Shown here piece by piece: positions 1 to 13,409 of a DNA stretch of 64,000 nt. The translations under genes and the position numbers were made by a program. The notes under the pieces are model-generated. The model saw nothing but the letters and a program-made list of their open reading frames with translations, did not search any database and was not told the DNA's origin. Position 1 is the first letter of the stretch. Every line of letters starts with the position of its first letter. The DNA is from Phylloscopus collybita. Lineage: Eukaryota > Chordata > Aves > Passeriformes > Phylloscopidae. Location: positions 182,501-246,500 of the forward strand of contig JAJNNQ010000008.1 in NCBI GenBank assembly GCA_027886175.1. Direction: 5' to 3'.

Positions 1-3000
1 CTCACACAGACAAAGCTACCAGGAAATGCAATTTGATTATAAAATGAGAATCTTTAGTTACAGGTGGAAAAGGGATGGGAGAAAAGCTACACAGAAATCC
101 ACACTTACAGTGAAGGGTTCTGCAATAACTCTCACATCAGCAGTTGTATGAGTTCATGTCAATGAACACGTTTAGGACATAACTTTTAAAGAAGTAACTT
201 TAAAAAACCAGAGTTTCCATCCTCACAAGTGCCCCAAGCCTTGCAGGACAGCGAAGCTCCACCTCCCAAAGGACACACTATTTAAATCTGACAGTGTTAC
301 CCTTGCTGTGCAAGCCATCAGTTTAGTGCACAGCAGGACACTCAGAAGTAATGAAATGCGTCCTTACATGCAGATCCTGATGTGTGCCACAAACACCCAT
401 TAGCTGCAAGCAGCACCACCCCACGGGCAGGTTAATTGATACAGTGATGGATGGCAGGACTCCAGCTGCAAATCACTACATCTACAAACAGATTGAGAGC
501 CTTCCAGTCCCTAATCTGGAGCTCTAAGCACTTCCTCCCTTTTAGTTATAGATAATCAAGACTCCCTTCCTGTTTTTATAATGACCTGCACCATTCCCCT
601 GCTGGCTGATGCCCGTGTCCCTCGTGCCCCTCTCTCAGTCCCCACTTTGCCTGGCTGGCTCAAAAGCCTGCAGCCTGCAAGGTTGTGTTTCCCACAAACC
701 CAGCATCACAGGCAGAGAGAACAGCATGTGTCCTGCTTGTCTCTGCTGGCCTGGCTTCTGTGTTTCAGTGGTTCTCTGGTTTGGATATTTTCATCTTCCC
801 CGAGAGTCTCAGTAAAATCAAGGTTTTAATTACCTCAGGAGGCAGCAGGGGTGCAGGGTTTCATATGAGGTCAGCTTGTCCCTGAGGGACTCTGGAACAT
901 TTACCTGACAACTTTAAAGGCAATGAGTTTTCTAGTAAGGTATTTGCATTTCTGGTTTGGGTGAGGTGTATCTTTGGTTATTAGGGCTTCTGAGCAAACA
1001 GCATTCACGTGTTCATTTTCCTGAGACTAACTCTGAAAGCCCTCCAAGCCTCTAGGAAGTTTGTTTCTACCATTTAATTGCTATTTTGTGTTTGGTGCAA
1101 CAGGGCTCTCTGATGCTCACAGAAAGGTTGAGGCGTAACTGCTGAGATGCAGTTTTTACCTGGAGGACAACAGCTGAGCTTCCCTTGGGAAAGCAATAAG
1201 AGAAATAAAATCAAAATTCATAATCAGCTTGCTCTAAATTTCTCTATGGCCAGGTGACCCACAGCAATTCCCTGAAGAGGCAATAAAAATATTCTAGTAT
1301 TAAGGAGATCATTAACACACTTAGAAAATACTCTGTGTGTGTCAACCTTTGAAGGCCTGAGGAAAGACCTCTGTTATTCTTGCTGTTGTGAGCTCTGTGT
1401 ACCTTCCAATTCTTTATGTAGAAAGCTTAATGGCCGTGGATTATTTGCCTCATTGGTTATGGTGCTAGGAAATAAAACAATGGGAAATATTCATTACAAT
1501 GCTCCCTTGTATTGAACTTCCACTTGGCTGAAGTATTAAAACAAGCTGCAAGGAAAATTAAACCTCAGGAAAAAAATGGCAGGTTTATTTATGAACGTGA
1601 GAGACAAACTAACAGCTGTATTCCCCTTGGTTTGCCATGGCTATACTGTAAGAACTCTCTGCTCTGGGCTCACTCTGTCTATCCAACAGGGTTTTGTTCT
1701 CTTCTATTACTAGGTGGCAGCCTAAGAACAGGAACGGGGGCCATAGGGGAGGTGAGATTACAAAAAAAACCACACCCCAGCAAAAACAACCAAGCCACCA
1801 AATGACTGGAAAGAATAAGAAAAGAAGAAATTCATTGCCATATTCAGTATTTCGAGAAGAATCATTCGTGTTGTCAAGTCTGAAGGTCTCAATGATTAGG
1901 AAATCCAAACCAGACTGACTAAAGAGTAATCTCAGAAAAAGATATTAATGGAACAAAGGTTTTGGTTGAGGCTTACTGAAGAGAAAATTTACCTATAATT
2001 TCTTCATCAGTTATTATGGATTATGGCAGATAATTTTTGAGAAACTTCTGCAATATATTTTGACCAAGCCAATATCAAAATGTCATCTCAAATGGTACAG
2101 AAATATTCATTTAGATTATTTTATTGTGACTAAAGATGAGAGATTTATCAGTTGATTACAGTTTGCTGGGTGGAATCAATAGCATCAAGCAGGCAAAATG
2201 ATCCCTAAAAGCTTTAAATTATGCTTAGCTGAGAAGTTAAGTACAGGCTTTAAATGAATGCATGTGAAAAGTGTACTCTGGATATTGCTGGATATTGACA
2301 ATTTATTAGCTGAATATTCACTAATTACCTTTTTTGTCATCCTAATGGCCAGTGTTTCTGCTGTCAATAAGCTGTGGCTGTAATCCCAAAATGCTGCTCT
2401 AGGTCAACACTGAACTAAATCCACATCACTCAGTGCAAGTGGTAAATTACTCTGCAGAAACTGGAATTCCTGAAGCCCTGGTTAGAGCATTTGATGACTG
2501 TCTCATTAATAACAGAGCAAAAACGCTTCAGGGATTTATGGTGGCAAGAACTGATGATTAAATCCTTCTTTAGGTTTAAGGGTGGCATGAAAGTGCCATC
2601 TGAGATCCAGGAAGAGCGATAGGGATTTCGTCTTGCTTGCTTCTTCCTGAAGATAAGGTGACTTCTTTCCCAGCACTTTTACATTTCATCTCTAAAGTGA
2701 ATTAATATTTTTAAAGGCCAAGCTTGTGGTTTCATTTTTCACTTTGACAGGTTCTGAAATGCAGATAGATTTGATATCATATGGAATATTTCTCTTGTTT
2801 TAGTTTAGTCATCTTTTGTTCTAATGCCACAGAACAAGCCACTGACTTTTCAAATGACCCTGTAAAAATACAAGATCAGAAAACAAAGCTGTTCCTGTCC
2901 AGCTGGGAAATCACCTTCTCATCTTGAGAAAGCTGCTTTTTGTTCTTATTTTTTTCCCCTTTTCCAGCAGTTTCTTTTTAATCTATCCTAGCAAGGGGTT

Positions 3001-5074
3001 GAACAACAAAGGATGTCTTTGAAGAATCCTGTTGAGATTTATAAGAGTGAAAATCCTTAGCACTGAAGTTCAAAGGTGACACCACAACAAACTGCTTGTC
3101 TCACCTGTGTCCTTTCATTTTCCTACTTGGTAATTATTTTGGAAGGGTTTGCAATGCTAAAAGGAACCACCAAACACTGAGATGTAAATAATTAATTACA
3201 ATATGTAAATACAGATGCCTGTAGATGAAGCTATAAGTGAAGAGAGGGAGCCCATGGACTGCAGGAATAAGCAGTGTCCTTGTGTGCATCAGGCCACAAG
3301 AGATGGCAAACACTTTCCAGAGAACAGATTTGCTGTTTTGAGGAGAATATTGTTTTATTGGCCAGGGAAAAAGATACCTTGCTTTCACTTTGGGAAAGGA
3401 CTGGCACTTTTAGAAACAGTTCTGCCTCCCAACTGCCTGGATCACCCTGGGGAAGAGGTGATGAAACCCAAGCCTGTTGAGGTATTAAACTTTCACCTGT
3501 TTTTGTAGAGCTGCAGGTAAAGTCTCTTTTACAAAAAAAAAAAAAAAAAAAAAGAAAAATTTGTTTACTAGAAAATTGTCTATATAATGCATGCAGAAGT
3601 GCAAGGGAGGTGTCAGCAGGGTTTATCTAACACATGCATTGAAGCATTAGCATGAGTGTGCTGACTATGCAGAAGATATAATTTCTTGGTCTAGAAACTG
3701 GCTCTAAGTGCTGCAATTTTGATTTTAAATTAGCTATTAAATTATAATGTGTGGTTTACTAAACAGTAATTAAAATCTAATTTTTATTAATGCTGTGAAT
3801 ATTAATCCATCCCAGGTTCATTTGTTTTATATAATTCTTATAAAGCAATGCATTGCTGCTCTTCTGAAATACTTTTTTTTTTTTTTTTTTTTGTGTAGCA
3901 TTTTCTCCAAGAGAGACTGGAAAAGGTCCCTGTATGCATCCAACAGTTCTCAGTGTGATTTATTTTTGAGAAACTAACACCATATGGGCTCTCACAGCAT
4001 CCACTGTAATGGTATTGGGCACTGGCTTATTTTTCTGTGCTGTTTTGTAGACTCTGAGGACATGAGGTGAATGCAAAACCTGCCTGGAAGGTATCAAAGT
4101 GATGGAGTATTAGTCAGGAGAAGAGAAAACTTCTCCAAGTGATGATTGACTAGGGATGTGTTTTCCTGCAGACATTTTACATTGTATAATGAAGCCATAA
4201 TATGAGCATACATTATTCTGTGTCTTCATTAGAAATTTAAACAAGCTGTAAGGGCACCAGGGATAGACCCCAACGTGCACAGCAGAGCTCAGGGGGTGAT
4301 TTATTATCATCTTAAACAGAAGCAGAATTGGACTTGACACGGCAAACTTTGATTCACCTGCATCAAGACAACTGCATGTCACTAATTCCAGCATGAAGTA
4401 ACACCCAGAATACAAATTAGTGTTGGAACAGCGTTTACCAACTGCTTCAATTTGTTCTAGAACAACAGGCAGGTCATGACAAGATGGAAATTAATTAAAA
4501 AAAAAATTAAAAAAAAATCCAGCCAGTATCTGATATATCAATTGCAAAATTGTTCAGTTGTATTGTACAGCTAAAAAGCTAAAATTTTATCTTACTTGAT
4601 TAAACAGAAAACACAAATCAGATGGTACAAGACACAACACTGAAAAATTTATGTAGCAGCAGGAGAAAAATGAAGCACGAAGTATTTAAATGTTTCCCCA
4701 GGTCACAGAGCAAATTTGTGTCAGCAAATGATTCTAGAATCCTCACTCCCAGGACAAAGCTGTAATTGCAAATCTGTGCATCTTGGAACAGTGTCTGATT
4801 CCTAATACAAAACAGCTTTTGATTTAGCAAAGACATTCAGTCCTTTGCCCTGCCCTGTGCAGGGAATAAACTGAGGCACCGACAGATTTCTGTTTGGGAA
4901 TAGCAGGATGAGAAGGAAAAGAGCTTTTTAAAGAAATGTCATGAATTCACCCCAGTGACCACACAGCTCAAACTCCGACCTGAAATCCCTTTCAGCCATG
5001 GGCACCTTTTCAGCTGCTGCTGAACTTTGTGCTTGGGAACACAGAGCTGCAAACCCAGACAGCAGTGGCAGCAC
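1..5074. other. Intronic sequence without recognised genes
   Basis: AT-rich unique sequence. It holds an A21 run at 3533-3553 and a T20 run at 3873-3892. The open frames are about 100 codons or fewer and show no domain. No CR1 fragment was recognised. Confidence 0.7.
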
Positions 5075-5075
5075 T

Positions 5076-5608
5076 CACTGGGCAGCACAGTCAGGGCTCA
5101 GTGGGCAGCACAGGCAGGGCTCAGTGGGCAGCACAGGCAGCACTGGCAGGGCTCAGTGGGCAGCACTGGCAGGGCTCAGTGGGCAGCACAGTCAGGGCTC
5201 AGTGGGCAGCAGTGGCAGGGCTCAGTGGGCAGCACTGGCAGGGCTCAGTGGGCAGCAGTGGCAGGGCTCAGTGGGCAGCACAATCAGGGCTCAGTGGGCA
5301 GCACTGGCAGGGCTCAGTGGGCAGCACTGGCAGGGCTCAGTGGGCAGCACAGTCAGGGCTCAGTGGGCAGAACAGTCAGGGCTCAGTGGGCAGCACAATC
5401 AGGGCTCAGTGGGCAGCACTGGCAGGGCTCAGTGGGCAGCACAGTCAGGGCTCAGTGGGCAGAACAGTCAGGGCTCAGTGGGCAGCACAGGCAGGGCTCA
5501 GTGGGCAGCACAGGCAGGGCTCAGTGGGCAGCAGTGGCAGGGCTCAGTGGGCAGCACTGGCAGGGCTCAGTGGGCAGCAGTGGCAGGGCTCAGTGGGCAG
5601 CAGTGGCT
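5076..5608 (+). repeat. Minisatellite, 23-bp unit, about 22 copies
   Basis: From 5094 there are 22 copies of a unit built as GGGCTCAGTGGGCAG followed by eight variable bases, with a degenerate lead-in from about 5076. Variation is almost confined to a six-base window, with versions such as cactgg, cacagg, cacagt, cagtgg, cacaat and aacagt. The second copy carries a 9-bp insertion. The GGGCAG element resembles the core described for hypervariable vertebrate minisatellites. Because 23 is not a multiple of three and the unit has no stop in any forward frame, all three forward frames stay open for about 190-220 codons. These are not genes. Confidence 0.97.
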
Positions 5609-6057
5609 GATGCACAGATGGATGGCCAGGCTGAAAACCTCTCGATATGTGCCTGGAACTTCACATTGACCCAGGAAAGTAAATAAACCAACCAGGACTG
5701 CCCTGCTCACTTCACACAGCTGGGCAAGGCCAGCCACTGCCATCAAGGTAGAGCAGAAATTTTTTGGATTTGCTTTTTAGTCCTCTTTCAGAGCCCTTGT
5801 GCAATGAGGGGCTGTTTGGCTTGGATTAGTAATGGTGATCTCATCCCTTGGCACTGGCAATAAATGAGCAGGCAGTTCCCAATAATGAACAATTTCTGAG
5901 TGAAACTGATGGAAGGGTCTGTGCTGACTTTTGTGGCAGGTCAGATGCTGCTCCCCAGTTCGTGCAGAGCTGAGTGCTTGGGATTGCACCTGGTTTTAAA
6001 GTTCTTACTCCTTGATTCTGTCAACCACCACTAAATAATGAGTAACAGGCACCCTGA
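5609..6057. other. Intronic spacer, nothing recognised
   Basis: Unique sequence between the 23-bp minisatellite and a CR1 fragment. No coding, RNA or repeat signal was seen. Confidence 0.6.
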
Positions 6058-6207
6058 TTTCACAGAATGGTTTGGGCTGGAAGGGATCCTAAATGTCATC
6101 AATTTCCAACTCCTCTGCTGTGGGCAAGGAACCTTCCACTAGAGGCTGCTCCAAGAACCTTGAACACTTCCACAGCTTCTCTGAGCAATAAAGAAGTTTT
6201 TTCCCCA
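6058..6207 (-). mobile_element. CR1 LINE 3'-end fragment
   Basis: On the plus strand it begins CACAGAATGGTTTGGGCTGG and continues with the GGAAGGGATCCTAAA motif and later ACTTCCACAGCTTCTCTG, which is the reverse complement of the avian CR1 3' end. The element's sense strand is therefore minus. It is 5'-truncated, diverged and has no coding capacity. Confidence 0.85.
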
Positions 6208-8262
6208 TCCTCTTGGGAGGAAAAAATCCCACATTTGTTCAAAAGTCAAGCATTAAGAATTATATAGGTTCACAAAATATACAGAAATATAAGTGAAAAT
6301 GTCAGGTGAATTTCAAAATCCTCACTTCAATCTCCTTCTCCTATTTTCTTCCCTTCCACTCGAGCTCAGTAATATCTGTCACTGCCTCCTCTGATAACAA
6401 ATCCCTCTGATTTAATTTCTCTTAATTTATTCACTTTTTAAAAGGGCACAATAAACAATAATGGCCATTGAAAGACCAAAACTGAGGATAATGAAAAATC
6501 CAGTCAGCAGCAGTGCAAACTGCACTCTATTATTAACCTAATGATGTGAGACTGTTTAAATATGATAAAGCTCTTGGTTAGGAGTTAAAGCTAAGACTAA
6601 ATAGATATAAAGCCTGCCTCATTTAGATCATTTGGTCTGTTGTTTCATTCAAGTTAAGTGAGAAATAAATTAAATATTTTATGATCTGTGCTGTCAGGAA
6701 TTCCTTAACGTTACATGAAACAGTGCCCTCCTCACTCTGCAAACACAAGCCTGAAGCTGCACTCATCAGATGAGTCCATATTATATTTATCATTAAGGGG
6801 CAAAGGGATAAGTTCAATTTCAATAACATCTGCACACAGGGGAAACATCTTGGTTGACAGCACAGTACAGGCAGCCAGAATGATGAATTTTTTATGTACC
6901 ACCTACAAACACTTTGCAGAAGAGCTGAACATCAAACTGCCCTTGAACTGCTTTGGCTTGTGCAGCCTCCAAGGCAGAACCTCACCCTGATTATTGATCC
7001 TGGGCTGGATATTGCTCCTGTCTCTGCTGTTGCTATTTTTGGAAAGAAGTGTTTTTCTGCTGGAAGATCCACCAATGGCTCTGATTCACCAGCACACCCC
7101 AAGACACATCCAGCAGCAGCAAACCCAGCACAACCAGAGATGCCAGGGTGGGAAAAGGGAGCAGAGGGAGGGATGCTGGTTGGTGCCCTGTCATGCCCAG
7201 GGCCCTGTTGGACTGCCAGCACAGCTAATTCATGCCACTCACCCATGTGCTGAGGCAGCTTCACTGATTCCAGTCCCAGCAGCAACCTGCTGAATGATGC
7301 TGCAGCTCAGTCCCCAGTGCTCCCTGCTCCTCCTCAGCTGGATTTTTGTCCAGAATGTAGTCATCCACCCACAGCTATTCTGCTCTCTCTTTTTTTTCTT
7401 TTTAATTTACACTCTGTCTTGTCTTTCTATATATATTTGAGTCATGAGGCTTTACAACAGGTAACTGAGCACACTGTTTTTATATGGACAGAAACATGCT
7501 CAAGAAAAACCAAAGCAGCAGAGCTAAAACCTTCTCCACACCCCTCTACAACCACAGGGTTCACCTCCCGGGTCTGTTGGATAATGCAGACTTGTCACAG
7601 GCTGTCCTGGCTTACTGAACGTGCCAGCAAAAGTAAACTTCAGGTTACTCTTGCCATCATTTATCCAACACAACTCCCACTCTGGCCCTGCTCCTGCTGG
7701 ATACCTGTGGCTCAGCCAGGAGGGGACACTTGCCATCCCTGGTGGCTCAGTGGTCTCCACACCAGCTGCAGCTGCTCTGGGCACTCTCTCCTGTCAGGGA
7801 CTGTCAGTCACTCCCTTATTGCCTTATGGGCTTAGAATATATTGGGCAAAGTAATCTGCTGCAATATAAAATCTTTTACCCAGGAAAAGGGAATGAGTGG
7901 AAAAATGAAGATTTTTTTTTTTTTTGTGAGTTGATATTTGCCCAATCTACCAGCAGATACTCATCTAGTGTGGTCAGATTAGCTTCTGTTCTGGATTATT
8001 ATTTATTATCCCTTTGCTTTTAAATGCTTGTGTGTGCAAATCCCTTGAACATAAAATATGAATGGAAACAATTGTTGCTACAAGGATGAGACTGATTGAA
8101 TGCCCAAGGCATCCAGAACTTGTGAGAAATTATCTCCAGGAAGAGAAGAATGGTTGAAGCAAAAGGTGCCTTTTCTCTTCCTGTTAGTAAGAAGTTAATA
8201 AAACCTAATTCTTTGTTTCCTAGCAATTCTCTTTAAAGAATAGAGGTTACAACTAAATGCAA

Positions 8263-8283
8263 GGGGGGGGGGGGGGAGGGGGG
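8263..8283 (+). repeat. Poly-G tract (G14-A-G6)
   Basis: Fourteen G, one A, then six G on the plus strand. The run could fold as a G-quadruplex on that strand. On the gene's transcript strand it would be a C-run. Confidence 0.9.
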
Positions 8284-11200
8284 TCTCTTAAAAATGTGGC
8301 AAAAGAAGACAGAAGAAAAAAAAAAAAGATAAAGAGATATTGCTGAGGGATTTGAGCAACAGTGCCAATACACCAGAGAGTTCTCCCAGTCACCAAAAGC
8401 ACAAGAGAAACCCTGGCAGCCCTCTGTGCAGTTTAACTCTCTATTTCTGTGCTTACAAGCAGCTGTTCTGCACATCATCCCCAAATCCCCTCTGAGGACA
8501 AACCATAAACCTCCCCCCGGTGCTACGAGGAACTGACTTCCCAACTTAGACAACTCTGTGAGACTGAAAGCAATCACAAATAAATTATTTCAGTGGAAAA
8601 CAATCTAAATCTGAAGGCTGCCATGCAGAAAAGAGAGTGTCTGGGAGATCACAGGGGGGGACAAAGACTTCAAACTAGTGCATTAACTACCTGAACTTCC
8701 TATCACTTACTCTTATGTCCCTCTCCATTTAAATGATTTCCTATTGAATTGCTCAGCAATGCCTCCCCATTACACTCTGAATATGTATAGACACAGCAGG
8801 TGGTTTAAAAATAGCTGCAAGTGTCTTGGAAAAAAAAAAATCCCTGGAACGTATTAGGTTGGTTAGGGAGAATTTTAATGACACCTACAGCAATTTACAG
8901 TTGACAAATTTTTATGTTTCCACCGTGCAGGAAAACCCAAAATGAATTATCTTGTTTATCACTGGGAAAAGGACAGTAATGAAACATGCTAATTTGGGAA
9001 GGAAAATTAAATTGCAGCCAAGGCAGTGTTCAAACAGGTGCCACCCGAATCACATTTGTTCCACCTTGGACTAATATTCTGCAATATTAAAGGCAGAGAG
9101 GTGTCCCACGTTCACCCAAAGAGATGTCAGCAAGCTCTGCACTGTTCTGCTGCTGCAAAAGGCTTCAGCCTGCCTGCATTACATCTCAGGAGGCTTTGCA
9201 AATTACACGGTGAAGGAATTTGCTCCATGGGATATTAAGGAATAGCTGCATCACCAGATAAAAAGCAGCACATCCCCCTCAAACTACAGCCTCGGCTTAA
9301 ATTGGATCCCTTCAAATATTTGTGTGGTAACGGCAATGACCTCTTCCTAAAATGCATTTGATGGCAAGAACTGGATATCAAAACAGAGCAAATCAAACCA
9401 AACCAACAAAAAGCTTGAGCATTCTCTAAAGATAATTTCTATTCTCACAGCAGTATTAATGCTCTTTTGGAAAATGCACTCTTGATGCCACCATTTGCTA
9501 TCTGTCCTGACTCAAATATATTTCCACACACTCTGCAATTTTACTTCCAAGGCCTTTGATTAGGAACTCCCAGGTTTAATTCCAAAGAATTGTAGTATTA
9601 AAGTGTCTGATGAGGAGGTGATGTGTCACTCTGTGGAGACACAGTTATTGCTTTGGATCTGCAGTCCCTCCTGTGGCCACCCACCATCATTTCTAATTAT
9701 CACTTCGAATCATACAAAGCACATCCCCTGCTATGCACAGAAGGCAGGTGGGTGAGTGGAAATCTATTATAAAAACAGGCCTCCAGGGAAGGAGAATTAC
9801 ACTGGGCTATTTTTCTTGGGTTTCAGAGAGTAGTCCTGGTAGCTACAGCCATTCCCCTGGAACAGCTTAAAAAGCTTTAGGGTCATCCTTAGGAAAGGAG
9901 GAACCTCCCAGCAAGAGGTGGTGGCTATACCACAGAAAGAAGGTGGTGTGTGTTTCAAAGCAGTAAAAAAAAAGTAGAAAACCAGCAATTACTCCAGGAT
10001 GACATACATGATAAAATGCCTCCAGGACAACTCAGTTGTATTTCTGTGAAGAAATCCTGAAAATATGTGGAGAGTGTAATGGCTCACAAAGCCCTTCCTG
10101 AGTCTGAAACGAGGATCTTGGTACCCAAAGGATGGAGCAGAGTTCAGTTTGGCACAAGGGTGAACACACTTGTTAAAGCTGAGCTGGGAAATGAAGGAAT
10201 ACAAGGTAACTCTGATAAAGGAACAAGCAGAGAGTTCTGTGTCAGGATATGCTACTGCCCATTCTAACCTACTCCACACCCCAGCCCCACGAGGCAAAAC
10301 TCAGAGTATCAGGGAAGGTGTTTCAGCATTCCCTTTCAATATCCTCTTCAGTTTCCCCTACAGCCTGGTCTTTCAGAGTGCTGCAACTACTGTGCACGCT
10401 GCTGAGAAAGCCCAGGGTTTCACCTCTACCCAAATTTCCCAATGGCTTTGCTTTTCCAATGCTCAAAAAAACTTCTTACAAGAAGGATTGTGAAGTTTTT
10501 ATCTCACGCTCATACAGGCATGCAATATACCGACCCAAGACTGGAAAAATTACTTGAAATAAAAGTGTCCCAAATGAGCAAGAGCTCCCTGTGCCAGGCT
10601 CCAGGTAAGGCAACAACAGCTGCAATAAAAGCACCTCCAGATGTGCCTCTGACACGACGGAGATTTAAAGAGCACGAGGTGACTTTTGGTAGTCATCAGT
10701 TAGGAGGGAATGCCTTCTGAAGGTGTCTCCCATGGCTCAGCTGGACTCATTAGCTTGGATGAAGAAGCTCTGCTGCTGGCTTTGAGCTGTTCAGAGCACA
10801 CATTTGAATGCTGCACGTCTGACTGGGAGGGAGCAGCCAAGCCCCCTGCAGCAGGGTGTCTGCAAAGCTTTCTTGGTGTAACAATCATGAACATCACACA
10901 CAGAACCGAGATGGTTTAAATCTCACGTTGCTCTTATTTGATTTGTGGGTTTTTTGTATAAAAACCTCATCACAGAAGCGCTAGACTGCTTTTTTTTTTG
11001 TCTTGCCTGAAATGTTATAATAGCACAATAAAAAGAAACTGCATGGATCTTTTATGTAATCAAAGCTATTCCCCCACATCACCCAAAAGGGTAAGACACC
11101 CATTTCTCAGTGAAGACATAGGAGGACACACAAAGAACTCTCTCAGTTGTAGACATGATAACAGTGAGGTCAGGAGGATGCTATATTTTCACCAGACTGT

Positions 11201-11608
11201 TACAAAACCAGGCTTTTAACCTACAAGTTTTATACAAAAGAGAAAAGGGAGACAGATGGCGAGCAGGAAAGAATGAGCAAATACAGCATTCTACTTTTTA
11301 TGGGTCAGGGATGGGAAGAGCCTAAGAAAATAAGGCTATTTCAATGTTTCTTTGAAAATCCTAGTCCCAGTCTTTTAAGGATAGGATATTAAAATGCCAA
11401 GACTCCATGGAAGAAAAAAAAAAAAAATTAAAAAGAATGATACGTGTGTCATTTCTGAGAATTTCTACTGAGCCCTAAAGGGGAAAACCACCAAACAAAA
11501 CCCAGGAGACTGCTCTGGAAAACAAACTGAACCCATCATAGTGAATTTGGGTAGGGGATGGCTGTGGTTCAGAGGTGCTGTTTGCACACCATCAACACTC
11601 AAGGGTGT

Positions 11609-11662
11609 GAGAGGCTTCCATGTCAGCCAGGCTTCGAGAGGCTTCCATGTCAGCCAGGCGTC
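11609..11662 (+). repeat. 27-bp direct tandem duplication
   Basis: Two adjacent copies starting GAGAGGCTTCCATGTCAGCC differ at one position near the end of the unit (CTTC versus CGTC). It is a recent-looking local duplication. Confidence 0.9.
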
Positions 11663-12544
11663 GAGACAGGGACAAAAATCACTGATTTCTGAACTGTATC
11701 ACATCAGAATACAAACTGTAGTGGCTGGAGCAAGGCTTGCAGGGTGTGCTGGGTGGGTGCTTTGAGATTTTGCATCTTCCTATGGCGAAAATCCAGCTTT
11801 AAAGGGTGAAATGGATTTATAAAAAGATTTGGTGAAAAAAAAAAACCCAAAAAAACAACATTCACTCCCTGAGCACTGTGCACTCTCAGTAGGGATCAAT
11901 TTTGCTCTCCCTCCAGCAGCTTTCAGTGCCTTCTCAGTCTGTAACAGACTGGTACAGACCTCCCAGGAATTCCTTTTCTCTCCATAATCACTCAGGCTTG
12001 GCTGGAGGTCTGCTCCCTGCTCTTTTTGTGTGTCCTGTTGCTTCCTACACACGAGGCTCAGCTTGCTGTCCTCCTCCTGTGCCTGCACTCCTGATAGCTC
12101 TGTTCCCACATTTACACACCTTGTTGCTCTCCCCAGAGGAAGGAAAACCTTCCTGTCACTGCTCTCTTCCTCATGCAGGAAACAAGACAGGATAATCACC
12201 AGCCCTTTAGTTGCCAGCCCACTGTGGTGACAAATCATGCTGTGCCCACCCAAAAATGAGCAAAGCTGCAGAAACACCTCCTGACCCAAGGGGTTGCTAT
12301 GAAGAACCTTAAAAGTAGTGCAACAAGGAACTAAAAATAAGAGAAAAGAGAAAATAATCAGCAATGGGGTGAAAAGAAAAGCATGTGACAGCTGATCAGC
12401 AGCTGAGAAGCCACCAGTGACCTCTCTGAATCCTGCTCACACACAATCCAATGTGCTGATCATGTTTATTCACTTCATTAAATATTTTTTCCACTTTTAC
12501 TGTAGGAGCTCCAGCATAAGAGATGATCTTTGTTCTCCTTGTAG

Positions 12545-12797
12545 CCAGTTGGAAACGGCCTCAAGTTGTGCCAGGGGAGGTTTAGTTTGGATATTAGGAA
12601 GAGTTTCTTCACTGAAAGGGTGGTCAAGCATTGTAACAGGCTGCCCAGGGAAATGTCCTGGGAGAATTCACCAACCCTGAAAATATTCAAAAATACCTGT
12701 GGATGTGGCATTTGAGGACATGGGTTAGTGGTGGCCTTGGCAGTGCTGGGTTAGTGGTTGGACTCAATGACTTTCCAACTTAATGACTCTATGGGTC
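12545..12797 (+). mobile_element. CR1 LINE 3' fragment, plus orientation
   Basis: It contains GTGCCAGGGGAGGTTTAG, TTTCTTCACTGAAAGGGTGG, CAGGCTGCCCAGGGAA and GGACATGGGTTAGTGGTGG, and ends near GACTCTATG. These are hallmarks of an avian CR1 subfamily read in the sense direction. It is the only CR1 piece in the window opposite to the host gene. It is 5'-truncated. Confidence 0.88.
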
Positions 12798-13409
12798 TTA
12801 AAAAACTTTTAATCAGGACTTCTGAGGACATCATTTTTAATTGGAAAGAACCGGTTTCAGTGAAATACATATCATTAAAAATTTTCATCATCAACGTGGT
12901 CTGGTAAAAACAGATTGAGGTTCAAGTTCTAATAGAGAAAACACAGTGAAATCTTTCCAGATGGACATTTTGACCACGCTACCTGTTGCCTTTCATTTTT
13001 TAACAGTGTCCACTTCATCTTTGTGCTGATCCAGATCATCACTGAAAGCTAAGCAGGAGATGAAACCAGCGCTCTGTCCTAGGCTTATGAAACTTCTAAA
13101 ATTTCTAATTTAAAAATTCCTCCTTTTTCTTTTTTTCTTTCCTAATGAAACTTCTGTCTTTAAAGCTTCCAAGTAAGGTTCAAAAAGCTTTAAAAGCTGT
13201 CGTAGGAATCCCTGCATTCTGATGAGGTTCTTTAACTCTCCCACCCGGTAGCACACAAGAGCCCAACATAAATCACACATGAAGTCGCTCCGCTGCCAGA
13301 TGGAACCCATTTGTTGAGTGCTTGGAAGACAAGGACCTTCATCTCGTTTGAGCATTGCTTCCTATTAGTAACAGGTCGTTCAGTCCCAAGATGTTTCTAA
13401 CACCTAACA

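Larger units (their letters stand above)
6208..12534. other. Intronic sequence without recognised genes
   Basis: Mostly unique sequence. It holds a G14-A-G6 tract at 8263-8283 and a 27-bp tandem duplication at 11609-11662. The longest open frames are 172 codons at 7317-7835 (+) and 194 codons at 11780-12364 (-). Neither shows a recognisable domain, cadherin motif or homopolymer-independent protein character, so they are not called as genes. Confidence 0.6.

Noticed and set aside
4998..5686. Three overlapping forward open frames of 193-223 codons with repeated QWAALAGLSGQ-type residues
   Set aside because: They are translations of one 23-bp minisatellite with no stop in any forward frame. The period is not a multiple of three, so the same peptide cycles through all frames. 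No protein is implied.
7317..7835. 172-codon forward frame
   Set aside because: No recognisable domain, biased S/T/C/L content and an overlapping opposite-strand frame. Most likely chance.
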